A stretch of 64,000 nucleotides of DNA from Tersicoccus mangrovi (lineage in GTDB: Bacteria; Actinomycetota; Actinomycetes; Actinomycetales; Micrococcaceae), in contig NZ_JBAJMW010000001.1 in the NCBI RefSeq assembly GCF_036881825.1, positions 704,441 to 768,440 on the forward strand, in the 5' to 3' direction. Within the stretch, counting starts at the first letter, position 1. Each line of letters begins with the position of its first letter. The notes under the pieces are model-generated. The model did not search any database. It was not told the DNA's origin and saw only the letters and a list, made by a program, of their open reading frames with translations. Shown here piece after piece: positions 25,368 to 33,354 of this stretch. The translations under genes were made by a program, and so were the position numbers.

Positions 25368-25613
25368 TCATCCGGGCGTGCGCCCTTCGACGTCCCCCCG
25401 CCGATCACGGAGGCGACCGACGACGGTGACGGCCAGGAGCACGCCCGCGAACACGCCGGCCGCAACGAGCGCGGCCAGCCAGAACAGCGTCTGCGGGGCG
25501 AACATCGCCAGCAGCGCCGCTGCCACCAGAGCGGACACGGTCAGCGCGACGAATTCACCGCGGAGGGGCGTGCCCCGCGGCTTGGTCAGCCCGAGGAACT
25601 CGTGCCACCTCAT
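25368..25613 (-). CDS. Small two-helix membrane protein
   Basis: 81 residues, MRWHEFLGLTKPRGTPLRGE, with hydrophobic helices at about residues 22-41 and 44-65 and a charged C-terminus (RLRDRRGDVEGRTPG). No domain recognised. It lies between the frameshifted VOC gene and the epimerase gene, all on the minus strand. Confidence 0.65.
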   Translation of the reverse strand: MRWHEFLGLTKPRGTPLRGEFVALTVSALVAAALLAMFAPQTLFWLAALVAAGVFAGVLLAVTVVGRLRDRRGDVEGRTPG

Positions 25614-25629
25614 GGAGTCGACGCGGTCC

Positions 25630-26514
25630 TCACACGTGGTCGCGCCAGGAGTGCTCCGGCGCGAAGCCGAACATGCGCTTGGCCTTCGCGTTGGCGAGCA
25701 GGCTCTCGTGCTCGCCGAGCTCCTTGGTGACCTTCACGTCCGGGAACCGGGTCGCGGCCAGCTCGGCGCTGCTGCGGGACATCACGCTGTCGTCGTTGGC
25801 GATGACGAACGTCTCGTACCCGGTGTGTTGCCAGGTCAGCGCCTTGCGCACCGCCTGGGCACCGTCGCGCCGGTCGATGTAGGCCCAGAGGTTCCAGTCG
25901 CGGCTGGTGACGTCGGCGTCGAAGCTCGGGAACTGCGCGTAGTCCTCGACCGCCATCACGTTGGAGAACCGCAGCCCGACCATCTTCAGGTCCGGGTTCC
26001 AGCGCACGAATTGGTGGGCCATCGTCTCCTCGAGGTGCTTGACCAGCGAGTAGGTGGACTCGGGCCGTACCGGGTACTCCTCGTCGACGGGCAGGTACGG
26101 CGGGTCCTGCGCGAAGGGGATGCCGAGAAGCGTCTCGCTGGAGGCGTGCACGATGTTGCGGATGCCCAGCCGCAGCGCGGCACGGAACACGTGGTAGCTG
26201 GCGAGGATGTTGTTCTCGAAGGTGGCGACGTCCGGCGCGAGGCCGGCCGACGGCAGCGCGGCCAGGTGCACGACGGCGTCGATCCCGTCGTGCCGGTCCT
26301 CGATCCCGCCGAGGGCGTCGATCGTCTGGCCGTAGTCGGTCAGGTCGACGCGGGCACCGGTCGCGGGGTCCGCGGGCTTGACCTGGTCGAGGGTGATCAC
26401 CTGGTGCCCGTGGGCGACCAGGTCCTCGACGACGGCGACGCCGAGCTTGCCGGAGGAGCCGGTCACCGCCACGCGCAGCGGGGTGTCCGAGTGAGTGCTG
26501 TTCTGATCGGTCAC
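25630..26514 (-). CDS. NAD-dependent epimerase/dehydratase, extended SDR family
   Basis: 294 residues. Nucleotide-binding VAVTGSSGKLGVAVVEDL, the acidic residue in VITLDQVKP suggesting NAD, and the active-site YSLVKHLEET (YxxxK) are present, together with HLAALPS and ASSETLLGIPF. The combination resembles the uronate dehydrogenase-like branch of extended SDRs; a sugar or sugar-acid substrate is therefore likely. The start codon overlaps the stop of the small HhH protein gene upstream (ATGA). Confidence 0.87.
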   Translation of the reverse strand: MTDQNSTHSDTPLRVAVTGSSGKLGVAVVEDLVAHGHQVITLDQVKPADPATGARVDLTDYGQTIDALGGIEDRHDGIDAVVHLAALPSAGLAPDVATFENNILASYHVFRAALRLGIRNIVHASSETLLGIPFAQDPPYLPVDEEYPVRPESTYSLVKHLEETMAHQFVRWNPDLKMVGLRFSNVMAVEDYAQFPSFDADVTSRDWNLWAYIDRRDGAQAVRKALTWQHTGYETFVIANDDSVMSRSSAELAATRFPDVKVTKELGEHESLLANAKAKRMFGFAPEHSWRDHV

Positions 26515-26801
26515 GTGCGATCTCCTGTCTCGCGGTCTGTCTGCTGAGCTGTCTGCGGGTCTGTCTGCTGGTCTGTCTGCTGGCCGGCGACCCCGTACGT
26601 CGCCGGTGGGCGACCGGCCGCGAAGCCGTACCCGGCGTCGGCGAGGGCGGCGCGCAGCAGGCGCATCGCCTTCGGGCCGACTCCGTGCAGTGAGGCCACC
26701 CAGGCTTCCGGGTAGGTGCTGAGCTGTTCGAGCGTCGCGATGCCCTGCGCGGCGAGAGCCCGATGCGCGGGCGCACTGGTGACCGGCAGGGGGGTGCTCA
26801 T
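26511..26801 (-). CDS. Helix-hairpin-helix (RNAP alpha-CTD-like) small protein
   Basis: 96 residues from ATG 26801 (MSTPLPVTSAPAHRALAAQG). The segment IATLEQLSTYPEAWVASLHGVGPKAM matches the helix-hairpin-helix fold shared with the RNA polymerase alpha C-terminal domain, so nucleic-acid binding is likely. The C-terminal 20 residues consist of Gln-Thr-Asp repeats encoded by a 12-bp tandem repeat. It is translationally coupled to the epimerase gene. The role is unknown. Confidence 0.78.
   Translation of the reverse strand: MSTPLPVTSAPAHRALAAQGIATLEQLSTYPEAWVASLHGVGPKAMRLLRAALADAGYGFAAGRPPATYGVAGQQTDQQTDPQTAQQTDRETGDRT
26536..26583. repeat. 12-bp tandem repeat, four units
   Basis: Four near-identical 12-base units of the form TCTGTCTGCTGG, encoding the QTDQQTD-like tail of the helix-hairpin-helix protein. 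Units are in-frame multiples of three, so copy-number change would alter only tail length. Confidence 0.85.
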
Positions 26802-26826
26802 GTCCCGACGGTAGTGCACGCCGTGC

Positions 26827-27480
26827 TCAGGTCACAGGGCCGTCCACGTGGCGACCCGGCCCCGCGGGGGCGACGTCGCCGCCGGCGTCCGCGGCGGCTG
26901 CGCCGTCGGCGTCGAGCCCGCCGGAGCCCGCGAGCGCGGTGGCCGTCGCGTCGAGGAAGCGGATGACCACCTCCCGTTCCTGCGGCGTCAGGTCCGCGGC
27001 GGCCCCGTACCGGCGCGCCTGCACCCGGCCGACCGTGTTCATCGCCGTCTCGTGGGTGCCCGGTGTGACCCGCACGGCCTGGGACCGCCGGTCGGTCGGG
27101 TGCGGGGTGCGGGTGATGTGACCGGCCGCCTCGAGCCGGTCGAGCAGCTTGGTCGTCGAGGCGCTCGCGATCCCGAGGTGCCGGGCGAGCGCACCGGGCG
27201 TGACGGCCTCGCCGCGGTGGGCGGCGACGACGAGGAAGTGGATGGCCCGCATGTCCGTCGCGTTCAGGCGCATGTACCGCTGGGACTGTTCGGCGAGGTC
27301 GCGCTCGACGCCGTTGAGCCGGCCCATTGCGCCCATCAGCCGGTCGATCTGGGCGATGTCGCCCGGCGTCAGGCCGGCCCGGTCCACGAGGCGGCCCTGC
27401 GGATCGCTCGCGTCGAGCCGGTAGATCGCGGCAGGGTCCGCCGCGCCCTCCCGGGACTCCGCCGCCTGCTGTTCCGTCAT
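26827..27480 (-). CDS. MarR-family transcriptional regulator
   Basis: 217 residues from ATG 27480, placed 7 bases after a perfect GGAGGT; an in-frame ATG at 27501 lacks one. The winged helix-turn-helix is at MRAIHFLVVAAHRGEAVTPG through SASTTKLLDRLEAAGHITRT, with the wing basic tip HPTDRRSQAVRV. It diverges from the MMPL transporter gene with a 95-base gap containing a palindrome at 27520-27544, so it probably represses that transporter and itself. An Ala/Gly/Asp-rich C-terminal tail is unusual. Confidence 0.92.
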   Translation of the reverse strand: MTEQQAAESREGAADPAAIYRLDASDPQGRLVDRAGLTPGDIAQIDRLMGAMGRLNGVERDLAEQSQRYMRLNATDMRAIHFLVVAAHRGEAVTPGALARHLGIASASTTKLLDRLEAAGHITRTPHPTDRRSQAVRVTPGTHETAMNTVGRVQARRYGAAADLTPQEREVVIRFLDATATALAGSGGLDADGAAAADAGGDVAPAGPGRHVDGPVT

Positions 27481-27519
27481 CAGTGCACCTCCGGCGTCCA
27501 TGCTAGGCGGCTTCCTTCT

Positions 27520-27544
27520 CGCCGAGCTATTTGTTAGCTTGGCG
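27520..27544. promoter_or_regulatory. Palindromic operator between marR and the MMPL gene
   Basis: An imperfect 25-bp palindrome with arms CGCCGAGCTA and TAGCTTGGCG (one mismatch) around a short AT-rich centre, centred in the divergent gap. Size, symmetry and position fit a MarR-dimer site controlling both genes. The exact promoter boxes are not clear. Confidence 0.6.
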
Positions 27545-27575
27545 AAAGATCATCGCGTCGACCGGGAGAACGATC

Positions 27576-29813
27576 ATGAGCACGCGCACACCGACCACCA
27601 CCGCGCCGGGCACCCGTCCAGGCGGCGGCGCAGGCGGCAGGCGCCCCGGCGGCCGGGCCCTGCGCATCGTGCTGCCCGCGCTGCTCATCACCATCTGGTT
27701 CGTCGCGGCCGGCATCGGCGGCCCCTACTTCGGCAAGGTCGACGAGGTCTCCTCCAACGACCAGACGAGCTTCCTGCCCGCGAGCGCCGACGCGACGAAA
27801 GTCCAGAACCGGCTCGGCGACTTCACGTCCTCCGATGCCCTCCCCGCCGTCGCCGTCATGACCGCCGACCGCACCCTCACCGCGCAGGACCGGCAGGCAC
27901 TGACCACCGCCGTCACACGGCTGAAAGAGATCGACGGCGTCGAGAGCGGTATCTCGCCCCTGATCCCGGCGAAGGACGGGCGGGCGGCCGAGGCGTTCGT
28001 CCCGATCAGCTCCTCCGGCGAGGTGGCCACCGTCGTCGAGCAGGTGCGGGACCGCCTGACCCGGGCCGCGCCCGACGGCGTCTCCGTCCACATCACGGGA
28101 CCGGCCGGCTTCACCGCGGACCTGGTCGGCGCCTTCGCCGGCATCGACGGGGTGCTGCTGCTCGTGGCTCTCGCCGCGGTGCTCGTCATCCTCGTGATCG
28201 TCTACCGGTCCCTGCTGCTGCCGGTCGCGGTGCTGGCGACCAGCATGTTCGCCCTGTGCGTCGCGCTGCTGACGGTGTGGTGGCTGGCGAAGGCCGGCAT
28301 CCTCACGCTCACCGGGCAGACCCAGGGCATCCTCTTCATCCTCGTGATCGGCGCGGCGACGGATTACTCGCTGCTCTACACCGCCCGCTACCGGGAGGAG
28401 CTGCGGTCCACGCCGGACAAGGGTGCCGCGACCCTCGCGGCCTGGCGCAGCGCCGTCGAGCCGATCGCCGCGTCCGGGGGCACCGTGATCGTCGGCCTGC
28501 TGTGCCTGCTGCTCTCGGACCTGAACTCGAACAAGTCGCTCGGCCCGGTGGCGGCGCTCGGCATCGTGTTCGCGATGCTCGCGGCCCTCACCCTGCTCCC
28601 GGCGCTGCTGTTCGCGTTCGGCCGGGCGGCGTACTGGCCCCGGCGGCCCCGGTTCGAGCCGGAACACCGGCACAACGCCGTCGACCCCCGCGGCCTGTAC
28701 GCCCGGGTGGGCCGCCTCGTCGCCCGTCGGCCGCGGACGGTGTGGATCACGTGCGTGGCGCTGCTGCTGGCCGGTGCCGCCGGGATCGTGGGCCTGCGCG
28801 CGGACGGGGTGCCGCAGAGCGACCTCGTGATCGGCACCTCGGACGCCCGCGACGGTCAGAAGGCCCTCGCCGAGCACTTCCCGGGCGGCTCCGGCTCCCC
28901 CGCCTCGGTCATCGTCGAGCAGGGCGACCTGCAACGCGCGGCCGACGTGCTGCTCGCGCACGACGGCGTCGACGCCGTGACGGTGACGAGCGCGGACTCG
29001 CCGTCGGGCTCGGCGCCGGTGACGAAAGACGGCGTCGGGACCGTCGGACGGCCCGGCACCCCGGCACCGAAACCGACGGTGGCGGACGGCGACGTGCTGC
29101 TGCAGGCGACCCTGACGGATCCGGCGGACAGTGCAGCCGCCGAGGCCACCGTGCGCTCGCTGCGCTCCGACCTCGCCGGCGTGGCCCTGGTCGGTGGGGA
29201 GACGGCGACGGCGATCGACACCAACGACACGTCGATCCATGACCGGACGCTGATCATCCCGCTGACCCTCGCCGTCATCCTCGTCATCCTGATGCTGCTG
29301 CTGCGCGCCGTGATCGCGCCGGTGCTGCTCATCATCACGACGGTGATCTCGTTCGCCACCGCTCTGGGCGTCTCCTCGCTGGTGTTCAACCATGTGCTGA
29401 ACCTGCCCGGCGCGGACCCCTCGGTGCCGCTCTTCGGCTTCGTGTTCCTCGTGGCGCTGGGGATCGACTACAACATCTTCCTCATGACGCGCGTGCGGGA
29501 GGAGTCCGCGCGGCACGGCACCCGGCCGGGCATCCTGCGCGGCCTCGCGGTGACGGGCGGGGTGATCACCTCGGCCGGCGTCGTGCTCGCGGCGACGTTC
29601 GCCGCCCTGGCCGTCATCCCGGTGCTGTTCCTGCTGCAGATCGCGTTCATCGTGGCCTTCGGGGTGCTCCTGGACACCTTCGTCGTGCGCACGCTGCTGG
29701 TCCCGGCGCTGACCTACCAGGTCGGGCCGGCCATCTGGTGGCCCGGCCGGCTGTCCCGTCCGGCCGGCCGCCACGCCGCGGACGTTCGACCGGACCCGGC
29801 GCCAGCTCGTTGA
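27576..29813 (+). CDS. MMPL/RND-family membrane transporter
   Basis: 745 residues from ATG 27576 (GGGAGA upstream). A first helix near residue 35 is followed by a large extracytoplasmic loop, then a five- to six-helix block with GAATDYSLLYTARYREEL, a second loop, and a second block with the parallel motif LGIDYNIFLMTRVREES. The duplicated TDYSLL and IDYNIF motifs carry the proton-relay residues of MMPL proteins. MMPL pumps export lipids, drugs or signals. The adjacent divergent MarR gene suggests inducible efflux. A repeat element follows directly. Confidence 0.94.
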   Translation: MSTRTPTTTAPGTRPGGGAGGRRPGGRALRIVLPALLITIWFVAAGIGGPYFGKVDEVSSNDQTSFLPASADATKVQNRLGDFTSSDALPAVAVMTADRTLTAQDRQALTTAVTRLKEIDGVESGISPLIPAKDGRAAEAFVPISSSGEVATVVEQVRDRLTRAAPDGVSVHITGPAGFTADLVGAFAGIDGVLLLVALAAVLVILVIVYRSLLLPVAVLATSMFALCVALLTVWWLAKAGILTLTGQTQGILFILVIGAATDYSLLYTARYREELRSTPDKGAATLAAWRSAVEPIAASGGTVIVGLLCLLLSDLNSNKSLGPVAALGIVFAMLAALTLLPALLFAFGRAAYWPRRPRFEPEHRHNAVDPRGLYARVGRLVARRPRTVWITCVALLLAGAAGIVGLRADGVPQSDLVIGTSDARDGQKALAEHFPGGSGSPASVIVEQGDLQRAADVLLAHDGVDAVTVTSADSPSGSAPVTKDGVGTVGRPGTPAPKPTVADGDVLLQATLTDPADSAAAEATVRSLRSDLAGVALVGGETATAIDTNDTSIHDRTLIIPLTLAVILVILMLLLRAVIAPVLLIITTVISFATALGVSSLVFNHVLNLPGADPSVPLFGFVFLVALGIDYNIFLMTRVREESARHGTRPGILRGLAVTGGVITSAGVVLAATFAALAVIPVLFLLQIAFIVAFGVLLDTFVVRTLLVPALTYQVGPAIWWPGRLSRPAGRHAADVRPDPAPAR

Positions 29814-29880
29814 GTGGTCACTTCTCGACGGTTCTGAGCGCTGTGCGGCTGGATTTCCGTCATCTATCGACCAGTGGACC
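29814..29880. repeat. Extragenic inverted-repeat element, copy 2
   Basis: Bases 29857-29878 are the exact reverse complement of 2955-2976. This copy begins directly after the MMPL stop; its left part (AGTGGTCACTTCTCGACGG) resembles a degenerate second arm. It lies between the stops of the convergent MMPL and anti-sigma genes and could help end transcription. Confidence 0.7.
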
Positions 29881-29900
29881 GGGAGTCGGGAGGCCGGGCG

Positions 29901-30800
29901 TCAGAAGGTGAGCGAGCCGCGCAGCACCGAGTCGCCGGAGTGGGCCGGGTTCCCGTCGAAGGGCTCGTCGGAGACGTCCACCGTCGCGTAGTCGTGCACG
30001 TCCAGTCCTGCGGGCACGGGCAGCACCGCGGACCCGTCGTGCAGGGTGCCGAGGCTGACCATTCGTCTGCCGTCCTTCGCGATCAGCCACACCTCGGGGT
30101 AGCCGCGCACGCGGTCGCCGCCGACCTGCAGGCGCAGTTCTTCGATGCCGTTCGCGGTGCGCTCCAGCTCCGCCGAGCCCGACCCTGTGCCGCCGGACGC
30201 CGCGACGGGCGCGAGGTTCGCGGTCGCGAGCACCTGGCCGCCCGAGCGCGCACTGATGCCCCACGCGACGCCGAGCACGACGAGGGCGGCGACGACGGCC
30301 CCGGCGACGAAGCTCCAGGTCCGGGCGCCGGGACGACGACGGCGGCGCGGCGCGCTGCCGGCACCGGACCGAGCGGCTTCGTCCCGGCCCGCCCGGCGAC
30401 CTGCCCGGCCCCCCGGGCGACCTGCCGGGCGGTTGGACGCGCCGGGACGCGCACCCGGCCCGGACGCGGCCGAGTCGCGCTCGGGCGCCGGGGAGGCGCC
30501 GTCCTGCACGGCGCCCGGCACTCCGCCCGCGGCACCGCCACCCGATGCACCGGCCGGCGCCGACGCCGCGCCAGTCTCCGTGTCCGTCCTCGCGTCGATC
30601 CGCGACCGGATGCCGGACCACACGGCGTCGGACGGCGGTTCCAGTTCCGGGCCGCTCGTCCGGGCGGCGTCGGCGAGCGCGGCGAGGTCCACGACCTCGG
30701 CCCGGCAGTGGGCACACCCGTCCAGGTGGGCCCGGGCGGCGTCGCCGACGTCCTCCCCGAGGGCGGCCAGCGCGACGGTGTCACCATCCAGATGCTTCAC
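29901..30800 (-). CDS. RskA-type anti-sigma factor
   Basis: 299 residues. The N-terminal zinc-binding anti-sigma domain shows H25-x3-C29-x2-C32 (HLDGCAHCRAEV). A long Ala/Gly/Pro/Arg-rich linker (about 75-160) leads to one membrane helix (about 165-185, FVAGAVVAALVVLGVAW) and an external RskA domain with EVWLIAKDGRRMVSLGTLHD and HSGDSVLRGSL. It should hold the co-encoded ECF sigma factor inactive at the membrane. Its start overlaps the sigma gene end by 20 bases. Confidence 0.93.
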   Translation of the reverse strand: MKHLDGDTVALAALGEDVGDAARAHLDGCAHCRAEVVDLAALADAARTSGPELEPPSDAVWSGIRSRIDARTDTETGAASAPAGASGGGAAGGVPGAVQDGASPAPERDSAASGPGARPGASNRPAGRPGGRAGRRAGRDEAARSGAGSAPRRRRRPGARTWSFVAGAVVAALVVLGVAWGISARSGGQVLATANLAPVAASGGTGSGSAELERTANGIEELRLQVGGDRVRGYPEVWLIAKDGRRMVSLGTLHDGSAVLPVPAGLDVHDYATVDVSDEPFDGNPAHSGDSVLRGSLTF

Positions 30801-31353
30801 GGCTCGCCTCCATCCGTCGTCTCAGGTCGAGCAGGCCACGGCGCAGGTGGCTCTTCACCGTACCGAGCGGCACCCCGGTGCGGTCGGCGATCTGCCGGTG
30901 GGTCAGGTCCTCGTAGAACGCGAGGTGGAGGAAGGAGAGCGGCGGGTCGGGCAGGGTCGCGAGCACGTCGCGGACCATCAGCCGGGTGACGGCGGCCTCG
31001 ACCTCGTCCTCGCCGGGCACCGCGGCGTCGGGGTCGTGATCGGCCAGGTCGGCGGTGCGGCTGCGGTCCGTGGCCAGCTGCCGGGCCCGGTCGGCGATCA
31101 CGCGGCGGGTGATGCCGATGATCCAGGCAGGCAGCACCGCCCGCTCGGGGTCGAAACTGGCCCGGTAGGTCCAGGCCCGGACGAACACGTCCTGCACGAC
31201 GTCGTCGGCGACGTCGGGATCGCGGACGGCACGCAGCGCGAGCCCCCGGACGACGGCGCCGCAGTGCCGGAACGCACGCTCGAGCACCTCCGGGTCACCC
31301 TCCCGGAACCGCGGATCAGCCGCGGCATCCCACACCGGAGCGGTGCGCTTCAT
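30781..31353 (-). CDS. ECF sigma factor, SigK/SigL-like
   Basis: 190 residues from ATG 31353 (MKRTAPVWDAAADPRFREGD). Region 2 includes DPDVADDVVQDVFVRAWTYR and the tryptophan-containing PAWIIGITRRVIADRAR; region 4 includes HLAFYEDLTHRQIADRTGVP with LGTVKSHLRRGL. Paired with an overlapping RskA-type anti-sigma gene, this is the SigK-RskA arrangement. The likely target is the sortase/DUF4397 surface genes immediately upstream on the same strand, but no promoter match proves it. Confidence 0.94.
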   Translation of the reverse strand: MKRTAPVWDAAADPRFREGDPEVLERAFRHCGAVVRGLALRAVRDPDVADDVVQDVFVRAWTYRASFDPERAVLPAWIIGITRRVIADRARQLATDRSRTADLADHDPDAAVPGEDEVEAAVTRLMVRDVLATLPDPPLSFLHLAFYEDLTHRQIADRTGVPLGTVKSHLRRGLLDLRRRMEASREASGW

Positions 31354-31420
31354 GCCGACTCCCGTGATCGACCGCCCCGATCGACGACGGCGGGGCCGGA
31401 CCCGTGTCTGCTTGACCGCG

Positions 31421-31426
31421 AGTATA
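31421..31426 (-). promoter_or_regulatory. -10 box TATACT before the sigma gene
   Basis: On the minus strand TATACT lies 68 bases before the sigma factor ATG, just after the sortase stop. It would give the sigma/anti-sigma pair a promoter of its own. No good -35 box is seen at 16-18 bases. Confidence 0.4.
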
Positions 31427-31435
31427 CGGAAGGGC

Positions 31436-32281
31436 TCACCGCACGGGTTCGGCGGTGACGACGACGTTGTCACGGTAGTCCTGCGCCTCGGGCAGCCACG
31501 GGCCGCCGCAGGTGACCAGGCGCAGCACGGGGGAGCCGTCGCGCCGGAACAGGTCGGTCGATCCCAGCCGCGCCTTCGTGATCGCGTCGACGGCACGGAC
31601 CCGGTAGGAGAGCACCTTGCCGGTACTGAGCACGACGTCGACGGTGTCGCCGGGCCGCAGGTCCTTGATCCGGTACAGCGGCGTCTTGCCCCAGGGTGCG
31701 TCGACGTGGCCGGCGAACACGGACGACCCGGCGGCGCTGCCGGGCGCGGGGCCGTACCGGTACCAGCTGATGCGGCCCGGCGTCAGGGGGATGGCCAGGG
31801 CACCGCGGTCGTCGACGCCCATCGCGTCCACGGGCAGGGCGAGGTCCTGGGCCGGCGCGCGCACCTCGACGGGGGTGGCGACGGCGCGGGCGGGAGCGGG
31901 GACGGCCTTCGCGAGGGGGACGCGGCCGAGGACGGCTGAGCGGGGGGCCGCGGATGACGGCGCCGTGGACGCCGGAGTCGGCGAGGCGGTCGACGAGGCG
32001 GTCGACGAGGCGGTCGACGAGGTCGGGTCCGGTGCTGTGCTCGTGGGCGCACCGACGGTCAACCCGGTGGGCTCCCCCGGTTCGGGTGCCGGCAGGGCGG
32101 CCAGTCCCGTCGACCCGAGCACGAGCAGCCCCGCGACGCCGAGCACGGTCGAACCGCGCGTCAGACGCAGCGGAGGACCGCCGACACCCCGGGCCGGGAC
32201 CGGTCCGGGGGATCGACGGGAAGGGTGACCCTGCCGGTGCCGAGGGGACGCGGCATCGGCAGGGTCGGACGGGCGGATCAT
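31436..32281 (-). CDS. Class F sortase
   Basis: 281 residues from ATG 32281. A basic N-terminus, a membrane helix near residues 45-62 (TVLGVAGLLVLGSTGLAAL), and a Ser/Thr/Ala/Pro-rich stalk with SSTA repeats precede the sortase barrel. Catalytic histidine in SVFAGHVDAPWG, cysteine in LRLVTCGGPW and arginine in QDYRDNVVV are all visible. Class F sortases of actinobacteria attach or process cell-surface proteins. The DUF4397 gene 16 bases upstream is the obvious client candidate. Confidence 0.93.
   Translation of the reverse strand: MIRPSDPADAASPRHRQGHPSRRSPGPVPARGVGGPPLRLTRGSTVLGVAGLLVLGSTGLAALPAPEPGEPTGLTVGAPTSTAPDPTSSTASSTASSTASPTPASTAPSSAAPRSAVLGRVPLAKAVPAPARAVATPVEVRAPAQDLALPVDAMGVDDRGALAIPLTPGRISWYRYGPAPGSAAGSSVFAGHVDAPWGKTPLYRIKDLRPGDTVDVVLSTGKVLSYRVRAVDAITKARLGSTDLFRRDGSPVLRLVTCGGPWLPEAQDYRDNVVVTAEPVR
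31983..32018. repeat. 12-bp tandem repeat in the sortase stalk
   Basis: Three exact units of GAGGCGGTCGAC encode the repeated SSTA steps of the extracellular stalk. Being a multiple of three, unit gain or loss would simply change stalk length. Confidence 0.85.
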
Positions 32282-32297
32282 CGAGCTGGGGCTCCAC

Positions 32298-33122
32298 TCA
32301 GGCTCGGGTGTGAGCCGCCCGGGCCGCCCGGCGGGAGAGCACCAGGGCGCCGGCGACGGCGGCGACGCCCAGCACGGCACCGACGGCGACCCCGGGCCCG
32401 GGATCGGCGGCGGCACCGGTGGTACCCGCTGGCACCCCGTTCGGGTTCTGCTGCATGCCGCCCACGGTCTGGGTGGCGAGGGCGAGGGTGCCGTCGGCGG
32501 CCGAGCCCCACGCGTAGACGACCGTCGTCGTGCCCTCGCCGAGGGCGAGGTCGGCGGGACCGATCACCGGCTTCGTGGTGCCGGCGAGCGCGACCGCGGC
32601 GGACACGGTGCCCGCGGGCACCTCGAGGGAGGCCTCCTTGGGGTTGGTCAGCCCGCTCAGCACGGCCTTGCCGCCGGCGAGGACGTCGACCGCGGGGGCG
32701 GCGGCGACGTGCCGGACGGTCAGGCGCGCCTGTCCGGTCGGGACGGTCGAGGTGTCGTTGGTGAACAGCGTCGCGCCCGGCTTGCCGGCGGCGGTCAGGT
32801 GCGCGACGGCGGTGTAGTCGCCCCCGGCCTTCAGGTCGGCGGCGACCGGGCCGATGATCGGCGAGGAGGCGTCCGCGGCGTCGGGCGCCGTGATCGCCAG
32901 TTGGTGGCTGCCGGCGGGCACCGGCAGCGGGCCGGCGAGCGTGCCGGGGGTGAAGTTGTCCAGGGTGAGGGCGCCGTCGACGTAGACGTCGACGGTGGTG
33001 CCGGGCACGGCGTGCAGCACGGAGAGCTGCGCGTCGCCGTCGGCGGCGGTGGCGGGTGACGCGGTGGCGAGACCGACGGTGGCGAGGCCGAGAACGGCCG
33101 CGGCGGCAAGGGTGGTGCGCAT
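32298..33122 (-). CDS. DUF4397 surface protein
   Basis: 274 residues with a clear signal peptide (MRTTLAAAAVLGLATVGLAT, cleavage after ASPATA). Two beta-rich DUF4397 repeats follow: LSVLHAVPGTTVDVYVDGAL and LTVRHVAAAPAVDVLAGGKA. The C-terminus has a helix (AVLGVAAVAGALVLSRR) and an Arg-rich tail without a recognisable LPXTG, so it is membrane- or wall-attached. The neighbouring sortase and sigma genes suggest a regulated cell-surface system. GGAGG precedes the ATG. Confidence 0.9.
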   Translation of the reverse strand: MRTTLAAAAVLGLATVGLATASPATAADGDAQLSVLHAVPGTTVDVYVDGALTLDNFTPGTLAGPLPVPAGSHQLAITAPDAADASSPIIGPVAADLKAGGDYTAVAHLTAAGKPGATLFTNDTSTVPTGQARLTVRHVAAAPAVDVLAGGKAVLSGLTNPKEASLEVPAGTVSAAVALAGTTKPVIGPADLALGEGTTTVVYAWGSAADGTLALATQTVGGMQQNPNGVPAGTTGAAADPGPGVAVGAVLGVAAVAGALVLSRRAARAAHTRA

Positions 33123-33354
33123 GGTGGTTCCTCCGGGGGAAGGGAACCGGCGCGTGAGCCGGTCCGAGTGGGTCGGGACACTCGTGCTACCGGTCGCGCA
33201 CCGTCCCCGGATGCACGGGTGTCCCCGCCGGGGCGGAATGGGCCCCGGACGAGGCCGGATTCCCGGTCATGGGGCGCCGCGGACGGTGGCCGTCGTGGGC
33301 CGGCGTGCTAGAGATGGAACCGACAGCACCCTGACCAGCCGCCTCGAGGAATCG

